From assembly GCF_004214935.1 (NCBI RefSeq), contig NZ_SFCC01000018.1:107089-171088 (forward strand): a stretch of DNA of 64,000 nucleotides, read 5' to 3'. Position numbers and translations under genes: made by a program. Shown here in pieces: positions 1 to 8,263 of the stretch. How positions within the stretch are numbered: the first letter of the stretch is position 1; the number at the start of each line of letters is the position of its first letter. The notes under the pieces were generated by a model that was not told where the DNA came from, ran no database searches, and saw only the letters and a program-made list of their open reading frames with translations. Origin of the DNA: Amycolatopsis suaedae (GTDB taxonomy: Bacteria > Actinomycetota > Actinomycetes > Mycobacteriales > Pseudonocardiaceae).

Positions 1-119
1 TGTGCAACATCGACGTCTACACCACGCTCACGGTCGAACGGGGCTGGCCGGCGGACCGGGTCGAACGCTGGTGGGCGGACGCGCTCGCCAGGGAACTGCT
101 GGCTCAGCGGCGCAGCTGA
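1..119 (+). CDS. TetR-family regulator, C-terminal fragment (partial at window edge)
   Basis: Only the last 38 codons are in the window, read from base 3 to the TGA at 117-119. The peptide contains the stretch GWPADRVERWWADALARELL, which resembles the last helix of TetR/AcrR ligand-binding domains (pattern RGW..ery..W..d.l...LL). The DNA-binding half lies upstream of the window. Its 3' end overlaps the 3' end of the convergent blaB-like gene by 16 bases. The family call rests on this short tail only, so another helical protein cannot be excluded. Confidence 0.5.
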   Translation, partial: CNIDVYTTLTVERGWPADRVERWWADALARELLAQRRS

Positions 120-1000
120 TCCCGCATGGCCCTGGCGACGCGGGCCATCAGCGCCTCGGCGCCCGGCTGGCTGACGGCAGGGACCCGCGACTCGGTCAGC
201 GCCGCCACCGCGAACAGGCCGCCGTCGGAGTGTTCGACCACGCCGAACTCGTGCCGCAGGTTCAGCAACGTGCCGGTCTTCGACGACCACACCGACGCGT
301 CCGAGCTGAACTCCGGGGCCAGCCGCTGACGCAGCAGGTTCAGCCGCATCAGCTCCCGCACCCTGGCGGCGACGTCCGGGTGAATGCGCGAGGGCGTCCA
401 CAGCGCCTGCGCCAGATCGACGAACGCCCGTGCCGAACCGGAGCTGCCCCTGGTCACGTCCAGCTGCGGGATGGGGTGGCCGCGGCCGACGGTGCCCGAG
501 CCGATCGCCAGCGTCTGCGCCAGGTGTTTCTCCGCGGGGTCCAGCCGTTCGGCGACGGTGTCGCTCAGCTCCCGGATCGCGTGCCGCACGGTGATGCCCC
601 GCACGCCCCACTCCCCCAGCATCGCGGCCACCCGGTCCGGCGGGGTCAGGCCGAACAACGTGTCGGCGGCGGTGTTGTCGCTCAGCGCGACGGCGAGATA
701 GAGCAGGTCCTCCACGGCGATCCGGGCCGGGTGGCGGAACTGGCTGGTGCCGGTCGGCCCCACCACGGCCTCGCCCGGCTCGACGAGAACGGGCCGGGCA
801 CCGTCCAGCTCCCCGGTGCGGATGCGCTCCAGCGTCGCCGCCACGAGCGGCACCTTGACCAGCGATGCCGACGGGAACTCCAGGTCGGGATCGATCGCCA
901 GCTCCGCACCGGACCGCAGGTCGCGGACCAGGAACGAGCCACGCAACCCGGCGTCGTCGAGTTCCTCGCCCAGCTCGCGCAACAACGCGTCGTCGTTCAC
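104..1000 (-). CDS. blaB: BlaB-like serine active-site protein of a beta-lactamase regulatory locus
   Basis: This 298-residue protein has the penicillin-recognising fold: SASLVK (SxxK), SDN and KTG appear in the right order. It has no signal peptide or lipobox, so it is probably cytoplasmic. In Streptomyces cacaoi, BlaB is such a protein, encoded after the LysR-type BlaA and divergent from the beta-lactamase gene, and needed for induction. The layout here is the same. The GTG start at 1000 overlaps the stop of the LysR gene as GTGA, so translation is probably coupled. A longer in-frame ORF reaches 1168 but would run deep into blaA. It could instead be an active cytoplasmic serine hydrolase; the regulatory role is inferred from context. 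Confidence 0.72.
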   Translation of the reverse strand: MNDDALLRELGEELDDAGLRGSFLVRDLRSGAELAIDPDLEFPSASLVKVPLVAATLERIRTGELDGARPVLVEPGEAVVGPTGTSQFRHPARIAVEDLLYLAVALSDNTAADTLFGLTPPDRVAAMLGEWGVRGITVRHAIRELSDTVAERLDPAEKHLAQTLAIGSGTVGRGHPIPQLDVTRGSSGSARAFVDLAQALWTPSRIHPDVAARVRELMRLNLLRQRLAPEFSSDASVWSSKTGTLLNLRHEFGVVEHSDGGLFAVAALTESRVPAVSQPGAEALMARVARAMRDQLRR

Positions 1001-1878
1001 CCGGCACTTCCTTCCGCACCCAGGCAACGGGCGATACCGGCGGCGCAGGCCCGCAACCGGGCGGCGTCGTCGGCGACGGCCGCCGCCAGGTCGTACCCGC
1101 GCGCCAGCCGCAGTTCCCCGATCGGCTGCCAGCTCAGCCCGAGCTCGCCGGCCTGAGCGCGGGAACACAGCAGGAGGTTATGGGTACCGAGGACGTCCGC
1201 GGTCGCCGACACCAGCGAGTCGGCGACGCTCACCTGCGACGGCCGCAGCCCGACGGCGTCCCGCATCCGCAGCACCCGGTCCCGGATGTGCGGGACGTCG
1301 TCCTCGGGCTGGATCCACACCCGCCTGCGGCCGGCCGGCTCGGATCGCAGTGCCCGCAACGACTCCAGGTACACCGCACCCGTGCCGGCGGCGCCGGAGC
1401 CGGCGACGCCGAGTGGCACCGTCCACGCGCCGTCGGACTCGGGAACCGCCACCAGCGCCACTCGCACCTCCCGGTTGCGGACGAGTTCGGCCCGCTGCCC
1501 GGGCGGCGCGGGCCGGAAGTCGAGGAACACGTCGTGGACGCGTGCGTCGGCGTCGAGGTTGGCCAGCTCCCGGACGCCGCAGGTCTGCGGCACCGCGACC
1601 CGCATCGGCCGCAGGCGGGCCCGGCGGGCCTCGTGCTCCATGTCGTCGGCCAGCCGCACCAGCCGCTGGGCCGACGGCAGCAGGTCCAGGCCGAACGGGG
1701 TCAGCGATGCCCGCCGCGTGGACCGGTCGAACAGCCTGCCGCCGAGATGGTCCTCCAGCGCGGCGACCCGGCGACTGGCGACCGGCTGCGGAATCCCCGC
1801 CGCCGCGGCGCCGAGCGTGAAGCTGCCGCGCTCGCTGACATGCACGAACGCCCGGTACGCCCCGATCAGGTCCACCAC
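997..1878 (-). CDS. blaA: LysR-type regulator of beta-lactamase (BlaA/AmpR-like)
   Basis: The 293-residue product has an N-terminal winged helix-turn-helix (residues about 5-62) with the usual LysR pattern, from AYRAFVHVSERGSFTLGAAA to SLTPFG. A degenerate effector-binding domain follows. It lies head to head with a class A beta-lactamase gene and is coupled to the blaB-like gene downstream. A T-N11-A palindrome (ATGC-N7-GCAT, 1887-1901) sits in the 106-base divergent gap, as expected for a LysR site. GTG codons at 1878 and 1875 are both possible starts. The inducer is likely a cell-wall or beta-lactam signal relayed with BlaB, by analogy with S. cacaoi. Confidence 0.78.
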   Translation of the reverse strand: MVDLIGAYRAFVHVSERGSFTLGAAAAGIPQPVASRRVAALEDHLGGRLFDRSTRRASLTPFGLDLLPSAQRLVRLADDMEHEARRARLRPMRVAVPQTCGVRELANLDADARVHDVFLDFRPAPPGQRAELVRNREVRVALVAVPESDGAWTVPLGVAGSGAAGTGAVYLESLRALRSEPAGRRRVWIQPEDDVPHIRDRVLRMRDAVGLRPSQVSVADSLVSATADVLGTHNLLLCSRAQAGELGLSWQPIGELRLARGYDLAAAVADDAARLRACAAGIARCLGAEGSAG

Positions 1879-1886
1879 CTGATCTT

Positions 1887-1901
1887 ATGCCACCTTCGCA
1901 T
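1887..1901. promoter_or_regulatory. LysR-type operator in blaA/blaL divergent gap
   Basis: ATGC and GCAT are separated by 7 bases, giving the T-N11-A spacing recognised by LysR regulators. The site lies 9 bases upstream of the blaA start and about 85 bases upstream of the beta-lactamase start. It probably serves both autoregulation and activation. Confidence 0.55.
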
Positions 1902-1984
1902 GAAAACTTCTATTTCCGTCTTCGACAGCATGACCAGGGCTCGGAAGACTGCCGTTCGAACCCCACGGCAGAAAGGTGATCTTC

Positions 1985-2890
1985 GTGTCCCGTTCGTTCC
2001 CGCGACTCGGTACCGCGCTGCTGGCGGCCGTCGCGCTGGCCGCGTGCGCACCGGCGGCGGAGCAGCCGCCCGCCCCCGCGCCACCGTCCCCCGCCGCGGC
2101 GCCGGTGGTGTCGCGTGACGCCGAGTTCGGTCAGCTGGAGAGCCGGTTCGCCGCCCGGCTCGGCGTCTACGCCATCGACACCGGCAGTGGCAGGGAGGTG
2201 GCGTTCCGGCCCGACGAACGGTTCGCGTTCGCGTCGACGTTCAAGGCGCTGGCCGCGGCCGCGGTCCTGCGTGCCAACACGCCGGCCGAGCTGGACCAGA
2301 TCGTCCGCTACACCCGGGCGGACCTGCAGGAGCACGCCCCGATCGCGGAGAAGCACGTCGACACCGGCATGTCGCTGCGGGCGCTGTGCGACGCCGCGGT
2401 CCGCTACAGCGACAACACCGCGGGAAACCTGCTGCTGAACGAACTGGGCGGCCCGGCGGGCCTGACCCGGGTGCTGCGCGAACTCGGTGACCAGACGACG
2501 CGGTCGGACCGGATGGAGCCAGAGCTGAACGAGGCGACGCCCGGCGACCCCAGGGACACCAGCACCCCGCGGGCGCTGGCAGGCAGCCTGCGCACGTTCG
2601 CCCTCGGCGACGCGCTGGCCGCGGACAAGCGGGAGATCTTCGTCGACCTGCTGCGCCGCAACACCACCGGCGACAAGGTGATCCGTGCCGGGACACCGGC
2701 CGGCTGGGTGGTCGGCGACAAGACCGGGACGGCCGACTACGGCGGCCGCAACGACATCGCCGTGATCTGGCCGCCGGGCCGGGCACCGATCGTGCTCGCG
2801 CTGCTCAGTGCCCGGTCCAGCACCGAGGACCAGCCCCAGGACGCGCTGCTGGCCGAGGCGACGAAGGTGGCGCTGGCGGCGCTGGGCTGA
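1985..2890 (+). CDS. blaL: Class A beta-lactamase, lipoprotein
   Basis: The 301-residue enzyme hydrolyses beta-lactam rings outside the membrane. Visible motifs are STFK (SxxK), SDN, EPELN (the ExxLN general-base motif) and KTG followed by TADYG. The N-terminus is a short lipoprotein signal ending in LAAC, followed by a Pro/Ala-rich linker, so it is probably anchored to the outer face of the membrane. A GTG at 1976 is in frame, but the GAAAGG ribosome site overlaps it. The GTG at 1985 sits 8 bases after that site and gives a typical MSRSFPRLG signal start. Expression is probably induced through the divergent blaA/blaB genes. Confidence 0.88.
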   Translation: MSRSFPRLGTALLAAVALAACAPAAEQPPAPAPPSPAAAPVVSRDAEFGQLESRFAARLGVYAIDTGSGREVAFRPDERFAFASTFKALAAAAVLRANTPAELDQIVRYTRADLQEHAPIAEKHVDTGMSLRALCDAAVRYSDNTAGNLLLNELGGPAGLTRVLRELGDQTTRSDRMEPELNEATPGDPRDTSTPRALAGSLRTFALGDALAADKREIFVDLLRRNTTGDKVIRAGTPAGWVVGDKTGTADYGGRNDIAVIWPPGRAPIVLALLSARSSTEDQPQDALLAEATKVALAALG

Positions 2891-2955
2891 GTGGTGCACG
2901 TCTCGCACGTTCGGTGGTTGTGCCGCGCGGCACCGTAGGCCAGGTTGATCGCGTG

Positions 2956-3798
2956 ATGGCCAGGCGCAGGGTGGCGCGACAACGGGAGGACCGCACGCCG
3001 CTGTCGGGGCGGGTCCGCCGGGTCTGGGAGGTGGTGACCACCGGGCTCGCCCTGATCACCGCGATCTACCTGGTGCTCAGCACGATCGAGCCGACGAGGC
3101 TGATCCTGGAGCGCTACGTCCTCAAGCTCAACGTGGAGGTGCTCACCGCGATCGTGGCGATCATGCTGGAGGTCGCCATCATCGCCGTCTACCAGCTGGG
3201 CCGCCAGGTCCGCAAGCTGCGTACCGAGCTGGCGCCGCGGGTGCACGGGCAGGTGGTCTACGACGTCAGCACCGTCGTGGAAGCCGTACGCAGGCTGGGC
3301 GCGGACGGCCGCCGCGGCGAGCGGACGCTGGAGGTGCTGGGCCTGACGCTGAACACCACGTGGCCGCAGCTCGCCGCGTGGCTCACCGGCCACGAGTCGC
3401 CGTCGCGGTGGCGGATCACGTTGTACTGCCTGGATCCGGAGTTCGCCGAGACCTGCGACGAACTACCCGGCCACTGGTCCACCGAGGCGGCCCGCAGCGC
3501 GCACCGCGTCCGGGCACTGCTGGAGGAGGAAGCAGGCGACCTGGAGCAGCGCCGGATCACCGTTGACCTGCGGACCTACGATTTCGTGCCGGTGGTGCAC
3601 GGGTTCCGGCTGGGCAACGGGGAGATCTTCCTGGCCTACCTGCAGTGGTCGGAATCGGGCCGGGTGCGGCCGTTCGAGTTCTACGAGCGCATCGCCCCGG
3701 AGGACACCTCGGAGCGGGCCAACCGCTACCGCGACCTGTTCGACAGCTGGCTGGCCCGCGCCGAGCACAGGTCGGCGGAGGCCGTCCCGGCCGAGTGA
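2956..3798 (+). CDS. Membrane protein of unknown function with cytoplasmic C-terminal domain
   Basis: I do not recognise a family. The 280-residue protein starts with a very basic segment (MARRRVARQRED). Two hydrophobic helices follow at about residues 27-47 and 58-80, separated by a short loop. A soluble domain of about 190 residues with alternating strands and helices makes up the rest, and it could bind or modify something at the membrane face. ATG 2956 is preferred over the in-frame ATG at 2914 because the intervening residues are not protein-like. It lies 65 bases after blaL in the same direction and just before the LigD-like gene, but nothing ties it to either. Confidence 0.6.
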   Translation: MARRRVARQREDRTPLSGRVRRVWEVVTTGLALITAIYLVLSTIEPTRLILERYVLKLNVEVLTAIVAIMLEVAIIAVYQLGRQVRKLRTELAPRVHGQVVYDVSTVVEAVRRLGADGRRGERTLEVLGLTLNTTWPQLAAWLTGHESPSRWRITLYCLDPEFAETCDELPGHWSTEAARSAHRVRALLEEEAGDLEQRRITVDLRTYDFVPVVHGFRLGNGEIFLAYLQWSESGRVRPFEFYERIAPEDTSERANRYRDLFDSWLARAEHRSAEAVPAE

Positions 3799-3835
3799 CT
3801 TTTCCCGGGCACCGGCAACGGGTAAGAGTGTGGTT

Positions 3836-5434
3836 GTGAACTCCAGGTCCGAGCGGCTGGCCAAGTACCGGTCGATGCGCGACTTCGACCGGACCGCCGA
3901 ACCCGCGGGCGGCGCGGGCCCCGCGGACGGCAACCGGTTCGTGGTGCAGCGGCACCGCGCGAGCAGGCGGCACTACGACGTGCGCCTGGAGATCGACGGC
4001 GTGCTGGTGAGCTGGGCGGTACCCAAGGGCCCGACGCTGGATCCCAAGGCGCGGCGGATGGCCATCCACGTCGAGGACCATCCGATCGAGTACGCCGACT
4101 TCGAGGGCGTCATCCCGGCCGGCGAGTACGGCGGCGGCGACGTCATCGTGTGGGACCGCGGCACCTGGGAGCCGGTGGACACCGACGATCCGCTCAAGGC
4201 CATCGAGGACGGCAACCTGCACTTCGACCTGTACGGCGAGAAGCTGGCCGGCCGGTTCGTGCTGGTCCGGCCGCGCCGCGACGACGGCAAGCAGTGGTTC
4301 CTGCTACACAAGCAGGACGAGCACGCGCAGCCGGGCTGGGACGCCGAGGACCACCCGAAGTCGGTCAAGAGCGGGCGCACCAACGAGGAGGTGGCCGCCG
4401 ACCCGGACGCGATGTGGCACGGTGATCGGCCCGCCGCGCGGGCCGAGGAGTCGCTGCGGCGCCCCCGGCGCGAGATTCCGAAGTGGACCGGACCGTCCGG
4501 CGACGAGCTGGAAGCCCTGGACTCGCTGCGGAGCAAGGGAACCTGGCACGTCGACGGCCAGGACGTCGCACTGACCAATTTGGACAAAGTGCTGTTCCCC
4601 GGCCGCGACGGCGAGGACCCGGTGACCAAGCGGGACCTGATCCGCTACTACGCCACCGTCGCGCCGGTGATGCTGCCCTACCTCGCGGACCGGCCGCTGA
4701 ACACCCACCGGTTCCCGCAGGGCGTCGACAAGCCGGGCTTCTGGCACAAGGAGGTTCCCAGCCATGCCCCGGACTGGATCCGGCGCTGGCACAACGAGTC
4801 CGCCGATCCCGACGACGTGAAGTACTACATCGTCCCCGACAGCGTCGCCACGATGGCCTGGCTGGCCAACTACGGTGCGCTGGAACTGCACGCCTGGACG
4901 TCGCGGATCGAGGACGTCACACGGCCGACGTGGGCACTGTTCGACATCGACCCGGGCACCGACACGTCCTTCGACGACGTGCTGGTGCTGGCCCGGCTGC
5001 ACCGCACGGCGCTGGAACACCTCGGGCTGGAGGGCAGGCCGAAGGTCACCGGCCAGCGCGGCGTCCAGGTGTGGGTGCCGATCGAGCCGCGGTACACCTA
5101 CGCCGAGACCCGCGCGTTCGTGCAGACGGTGTCGAAGACGATCGGGCGTGCGGTGCCGGAGATGGTCAGCTGGGCCTGGAACAAGGACGAGCGGCGCGGG
5201 CGGGCGCGGCTGGACTACACGCAGAACGTCATCAACAAGACCCTCGTCGCGCCCTACAGCGTCCGGCCGCGGCCCGGTGCGCCGGTGTCGGTTCCGCTGG
5301 AGTGGGACGAGCTGGACGACCCGGACCTGGAGCCGGACCGGTGGACCGTCCGCACGCTGCCCGAGCGCCTGGCGAAGGCCGGTGACCCGTTCGCGCCGCT
5401 GCTCACCCTCGAGCAGAAGCTGCCGAAGCTCTAG
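3836..5434 (+). CDS. ligD: LigD-like protein: 3'-phosphoesterase plus polymerase/primase domains, no ligase
   Basis: Two of the three modules of bacterial LigD are present in 532 residues. The phosphoesterase module (about 30-180) keeps HRASRRHYDVR and DHPIEY, matching the metal-binding His/Asp/Arg and His/Tyr spacing known from Pseudomonas LigD. The polymerase module (about 245-525) starts at LTNLDKVLFP and carries FDIDPG, the catalytic Asp-x-Asp. A nucleotidyl-transferase ligase domain with its KxDG motif is absent. The order PE-POL is that of Pseudomonas LigD with the ligase removed, not the mycobacterial POL-PE-LIG order. It probably trims and fills ends in non-homologous end joining with Ku and a separate ligase; neither is in the window. 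Start chosen at GTG 3836, just before the conserved region. Confidence 0.85.
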   Translation: MNSRSERLAKYRSMRDFDRTAEPAGGAGPADGNRFVVQRHRASRRHYDVRLEIDGVLVSWAVPKGPTLDPKARRMAIHVEDHPIEYADFEGVIPAGEYGGGDVIVWDRGTWEPVDTDDPLKAIEDGNLHFDLYGEKLAGRFVLVRPRRDDGKQWFLLHKQDEHAQPGWDAEDHPKSVKSGRTNEEVAADPDAMWHGDRPAARAEESLRRPRREIPKWTGPSGDELEALDSLRSKGTWHVDGQDVALTNLDKVLFPGRDGEDPVTKRDLIRYYATVAPVMLPYLADRPLNTHRFPQGVDKPGFWHKEVPSHAPDWIRRWHNESADPDDVKYYIVPDSVATMAWLANYGALELHAWTSRIEDVTRPTWALFDIDPGTDTSFDDVLVLARLHRTALEHLGLEGRPKVTGQRGVQVWVPIEPRYTYAETRAFVQTVSKTIGRAVPEMVSWAWNKDERRGRARLDYTQNVINKTLVAPYSVRPRPGAPVSVPLEWDELDDPDLEPDRWTVRTLPERLAKAGDPFAPLLTLEQKLPKL

Positions 5435-5948
5435 CCGTGCGTGCCCGGTGACGGCGCACGGCGTCGCGGTTTGCGCAGGCCGGTGAGCAGTACCGCTGCC
5501 TGCCGCCGCGGCTGAAGTCGCCGAACGCCCTGCCGCACTCGGCCAGTGCGCACCGGTGCAGCCGGTCCATCCCGCGGCCGGTGAGGTGCAGTGCGGTGCC
5601 GACGCTGATCAGCGCCCGCAGCACCTTGGCCATGGGCAGGTCGTCGTCGCGGTAGTGGATGTGCCAGCCGGTGCCCGCGTGGTCGGTCACCCTGGGGTAG
5701 GCCGAGGAGTCCGCGAGCAGGTCGTTGAGCAGGCGGACCCGTTCGGCCGGTTCCGTGGCGTCGACCACCGCGAGCCATTCGCGCAGGAACACCTCGATGT
5801 CGGCGAGGTCGGCGGGCTGCGCGTCGCGGGGCGCGACGACGCCCGCCGCGCGGCACCGGGCGGTCAGCTCGGCATGAGTGCGCGGCGGCGTGGCCGCCAG
5901 GTCCATGGCCAGCCGGACGGGATCTTCGCCGTAAGGGTTCAAATGCAC
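5403..5948 (-). CDS. CGNR zinc-finger transcription factor
   Basis: The C-terminus has the treble-clef pattern RCALAECGRAF followed by RYCSPACANRDAVRRHR (Cys-x4-Cys, then Cys-x3-Cys), diagnostic of the CGNR zinc finger. The preceding 120 residues form the usual helical ligand-binding (ABATE-type) domain. Such proteins are one-component regulators in actinobacteria. An ATG exists at 5975, but it would clash with the start of the divergent small gene. GTG 5948 follows a TGTAAT box by 6 bases and gives VHLNPYGEDPVRLA, a typical beginning for this family, so a leaderless start there is preferred. The 3' end overlaps the convergent ligD by 32 bases. Confidence 0.75.
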   Translation of the reverse strand: MHLNPYGEDPVRLAMDLAATPPRTHAELTARCRAAGVVAPRDAQPADLADIEVFLREWLAVVDATEPAERVRLLNDLLADSSAYPRVTDHAGTGWHIHYRDDDLPMAKVLRALISVGTALHLTGRGMDRLHRCALAECGRAFGDFSRGGRQRYCSPACANRDAVRRHRARTARASAASARG

Positions 5949-5973
5949 AAGGGCATTACAGCAGACTGGGGCC

Positions 5974-6117
5974 ATGACCGCATCACACCGCTGGATCACC
6001 ACCTCCGCCCACGTCACCAGCGAGGGCTGGGTCCGCTACCAGCGCTGCCACTGCGGGCAGACCCGCGTCCTGCTCAACGACCGCCCCGTCGCCGCCCCTG
6101 TCCGCCAAAGCACGTGA
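5974..6117 (+). CDS. Small CxC-containing protein (47 aa)
   Basis: This short ORF encodes 47 residues beginning MTASHRWITTSAHVTSEG. The centre reads YQRCHCG, a Cys-x-Cys pair that could be half of a metal site. Similar small proteins with a WITT..HxTSxG..RYQRCxCG pattern are, to my recollection, common in actinobacteria, but no function is known. It is divergent from the CGNR regulator with only 25 bases between the preferred starts. The CACGTGAAGG of the first hairpin repeat overlaps its stop codon. No clear ribosome site is seen. Confidence 0.5.
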   Translation: MTASHRWITTSAHVTSEGWVRYQRCHCGQTRVLLNDRPVAAPVRQST

Positions 6118-6130
6118 AGGCCACCTTCAC
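6114..6130. repeat. GTGAAGG-CCA-CCTTCAC palindrome
   Basis: A 7-bp perfect inverted repeat with a 3-base centre. It overlaps the stop codon of the small CxC gene and may act as its terminator stem. It is the basic unit of the larger inverted repeats at 6311 and 30989. Confidence 0.7.
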
Positions 6131-6174
6131 CACCTGAGACGTCAGGGCCCCGGCCGGGGATCCTGGGTCGATTG

Positions 6175-6195
6175 CCGTGAAGGGGGCCCTCACGG
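6175..6195. repeat. CCGTGA/TCACGG hairpin
   Basis: CCGTGA and TCACGG flank a G/C-rich centre of 9 bases. Related copies lie at 44850-44870 and 45175-45199. Confidence 0.65.
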
Positions 6196-6310
6196 CATCA
6201 GACGCCACCAACTCCCCCCTCACCCAGACACACCACCCGACCCGCCAGCCCCAGACGCCACAACCACCCCACCCGCCACCACGAACGAGACAACCCCGCC
6301 AACCCTCACC

Positions 6311-6365
6311 GCACGTGAAGGCCACCTTCACCACGTCACACGTAATGAAGGTGGCCTTCACGTGC
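6311..6365. repeat. 55-bp inverted repeat, copy 1
   Basis: Arms 6311-6330 (GCACGTGAAGGCCACCTTCA) and 6346-6365 are perfect reverse complements over 20 bp, with a 15-base spacer. Each arm contains the smaller GTGAAGG-N3-CCTTCA palindrome, so one large or two small hairpins can form. The spacer is nearly the same as in the copy at 30989-31043. Confidence 0.9.
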
Positions 6366-6523
6366 TTGGGCCGGGGCCGGTGTCTCGCGATGCGGAACCG
6401 GCGTGCCGGACAGTGGGGCCCGGCGGGCGGGAACGGACAACTCGCGCGTTCGGGAACGGACGACTCGCACGAACGGACCGGCCACGCGGACGACCGGCAC
6501 CACCTGAGAAACCGGTCCACATC

Positions 6524-6586
6524 GTGAGTTCTGCGCTCACGCCCGTGAGTTCTGCGTTCCGGCCCGCGAGTTCCGCGTTCGGGACC
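6524..6586. repeat. Three tandem 21-bp units (GTGAGTTCTGCG type)
   Basis: Units at 6524-6544, 6545-6565 and 6566-6586 share the core GYGAGTTCYGCG. The same unit in either orientation recurs at 21977, 22246, about 22337 and 44914. Confidence 0.85.
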
Positions 6587-6661
6587 ACGACCCGCCCCGC
6601 CGGACACCGACTTGGCCGGAATCCCGCCAACGCACGTGAAGGAACCCGACCGGCGCCAGCG

Positions 6662-8263
6662 TCAGTCCCGGGTCAGCTCACCGTCCACGCGGCGCCAGAC
6701 GCCCTGCGGGTTGCCGTCACGCAGCACGTGCGGCCGCACCGCGTCGGGCACGTTCTGGTAGGCCACCGGCCGCAGGAAACGCTCGATCGCCCGCGATCCC
6801 ACCGAGGTGGCCCGGGCGTCCGAGGTCGCGGGGAACGGCCCGCCGTGCACCATCGCGTGACACACCTCGACGCCGGTCGGCCAGCCGTTGAACAGAATCC
6901 GGCCCGCCGTGCGCTCCAGCACCGGCAGCAGCCTCGTCGCCTCGGCGTCGTCGGCCCCCGGCTCGGCGTGCACGGTCGCGGTCAGCTGGCCCTCCAGCGA
7001 GCGCAGCACCCGCAGCACCTCGTCGAAGTCGCGGCAGCGGATGATCAGCGACGCCGCGCCGAACATCTCCGTCTGCAGTGCCGGGTCCGCGGTGAACGTG
7101 GCGCCGTCGACCGCGAGCAGCAACGCGTGCCCCGCGGCGGCGGCCTCCGCTGCCGCTCCCCTGGCAAGCTCGGTCACACCGCTGTGCCCGCCGACCTCCT
7201 CGGTGGCCGACTGGTACGACCGGGCGATGCCCGGCGTCAGCATGGTCGCGCCGGCGTCGGCACCGACGGCGTCGGCCGCCGCGGCGGTGAACGCGTCCAG
7301 TCCCTCGCCCTCGACGGCGACGACCAGGCCCGGGTTGGTGCAGAACTGGCCCGCGCCGAGCGTGAGCGAGCCGACGAACGCCGCACCCAGCTCACGGCCA
7401 CGGGCGGCCAGCGCACCGGGCAGCAGGACGACCGGGTTGATGCTGCTCATCTCGGCGTAGACCGGGATCGGCCGCGGGCGCCGGGCGGCGACCTCCACCA
7501 GCGCCAGGCCACCACCGCGGGAACCGGTGAAGCCGACGGCCTGGATGCGCGGGTCGGCCACCAGCGTCTGGCCGAGCCCGGGGCCGTCGCCGACGAGCAG
7601 CGAGAACACTCCCTGCGGCAGCCCCTCTGCCGCGACCGCGTCGGCGATCGCACCGGCGACCAGCTCCGACGTTCCCAGGTGCGCGTTGTGTGCCTTCACC
7701 ACCACCGGGCAGCCCGCGGCCAGCGCGGACGCGGTGTCCCCACCGGCGACGGAGAACGCCAGCGGGAAGTTGCTGGCACCGAACACGGCGACCGGGCCGA
7801 GCGGCACCATCCGCTGCCGGATGTCCGGGCGCGGCAACGGGGTGCGGTCCGGCAGCGCGGTGTCCACGCGCACGCCCTGCCAGCTGCCCTCGCGCAGCAC
7901 CCCGGCGAACAGCCGCAGCTGACCGGTGGTGCGCCCGACCTCCCCGGTCAGCCTCGCCTCTGGCAGGCCCGACTCGAGACCGGCCCGCTCGACGAGTTCG
8001 GCGGTGATCGCGTCGATGTTGCCCGCGATGCGCTCCAGGAACCGCGCCCGCCGCTCCGGGTCGGTCGCGCGGTAGGGCTCGAACGCCTCCTCCGCCAGCG
8101 CGCACGCGCGGTCGACGTCCCCGGCACCGCCGTGGTGGTAGGCGGGGTCGAGGGCCTGACCGGTGCGCGGGTCGACCGACCGCACCTCGGGTCCGTCTCC
8201 GGCGACGCGCTCCGCGCCGACGAACATCCGACCGGACAGCCGGGCGTCGGTGGTGGTGGACAA
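6662..8263 (-). CDS. Ketoglutarate semialdehyde dehydrogenase (2,5-dioxovalerate dehydrogenase)
   Basis: The 533-residue aldehyde dehydrogenase oxidises 2-oxoglutarate semialdehyde to 2-oxoglutarate with NAD(P)+, the last step of oxidative uronate/aldarate breakdown. The catalytic Cys is in GAGQFCTNPG (about residue 307) and the Glu in YAEMSSINP (about 271). FGASNFPLAFSVAGGD and the C-terminal WPTGVEVCHAMVHGGPFPATSD are typical of this subfamily rather than of betaine-type enzymes. The TTG start at 8263 follows AAGGAG by 6 bases; the frame extends upstream to 8347 but without a ribosome site. A LysR gene is divergent and probably controls it. The other enzymes of the pathway are at 17.9-21.9 kb. 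Confidence 0.83.
   Translation of the reverse strand: MSTTTDARLSGRMFVGAERVAGDGPEVRSVDPRTGQALDPAYHHGGAGDVDRACALAEEAFEPYRATDPERRARFLERIAGNIDAITAELVERAGLESGLPEARLTGEVGRTTGQLRLFAGVLREGSWQGVRVDTALPDRTPLPRPDIRQRMVPLGPVAVFGASNFPLAFSVAGGDTASALAAGCPVVVKAHNAHLGTSELVAGAIADAVAAEGLPQGVFSLLVGDGPGLGQTLVADPRIQAVGFTGSRGGGLALVEVAARRPRPIPVYAEMSSINPVVLLPGALAARGRELGAAFVGSLTLGAGQFCTNPGLVVAVEGEGLDAFTAAAADAVGADAGATMLTPGIARSYQSATEEVGGHSGVTELARGAAAEAAAAGHALLLAVDGATFTADPALQTEMFGAASLIIRCRDFDEVLRVLRSLEGQLTATVHAEPGADDAEATRLLPVLERTAGRILFNGWPTGVEVCHAMVHGGPFPATSDARATSVGSRAIERFLRPVAYQNVPDAVRPHVLRDGNPQGVWRRVDGELTRD

Larger units (their letters stand above)
6118..6661. repeat. Gene-free gap with several repeat families
   Basis: These 544 bases hold no convincing gene. 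They contain a GTGAAGG/CCTTCAC palindrome at the left edge, a CCGTGA/TCACGG hairpin at 6175-6195, a long inverted repeat at 6311-6365, inverted-orientation units around 6425-6480, and three tandem 21-bp units at 6524-6586. The same families recur at 21.9-22.4, 31.0 and 44.8-45.5 kb. Confidence 0.8.

Noticed and set aside
5949..6017. Longer N-terminus for the CGNR regulator (to 5975 or 6017)
   Set aside because: The added residues overlap the divergent small gene and would leave no room for a promoter; the family-like start is at 5948.
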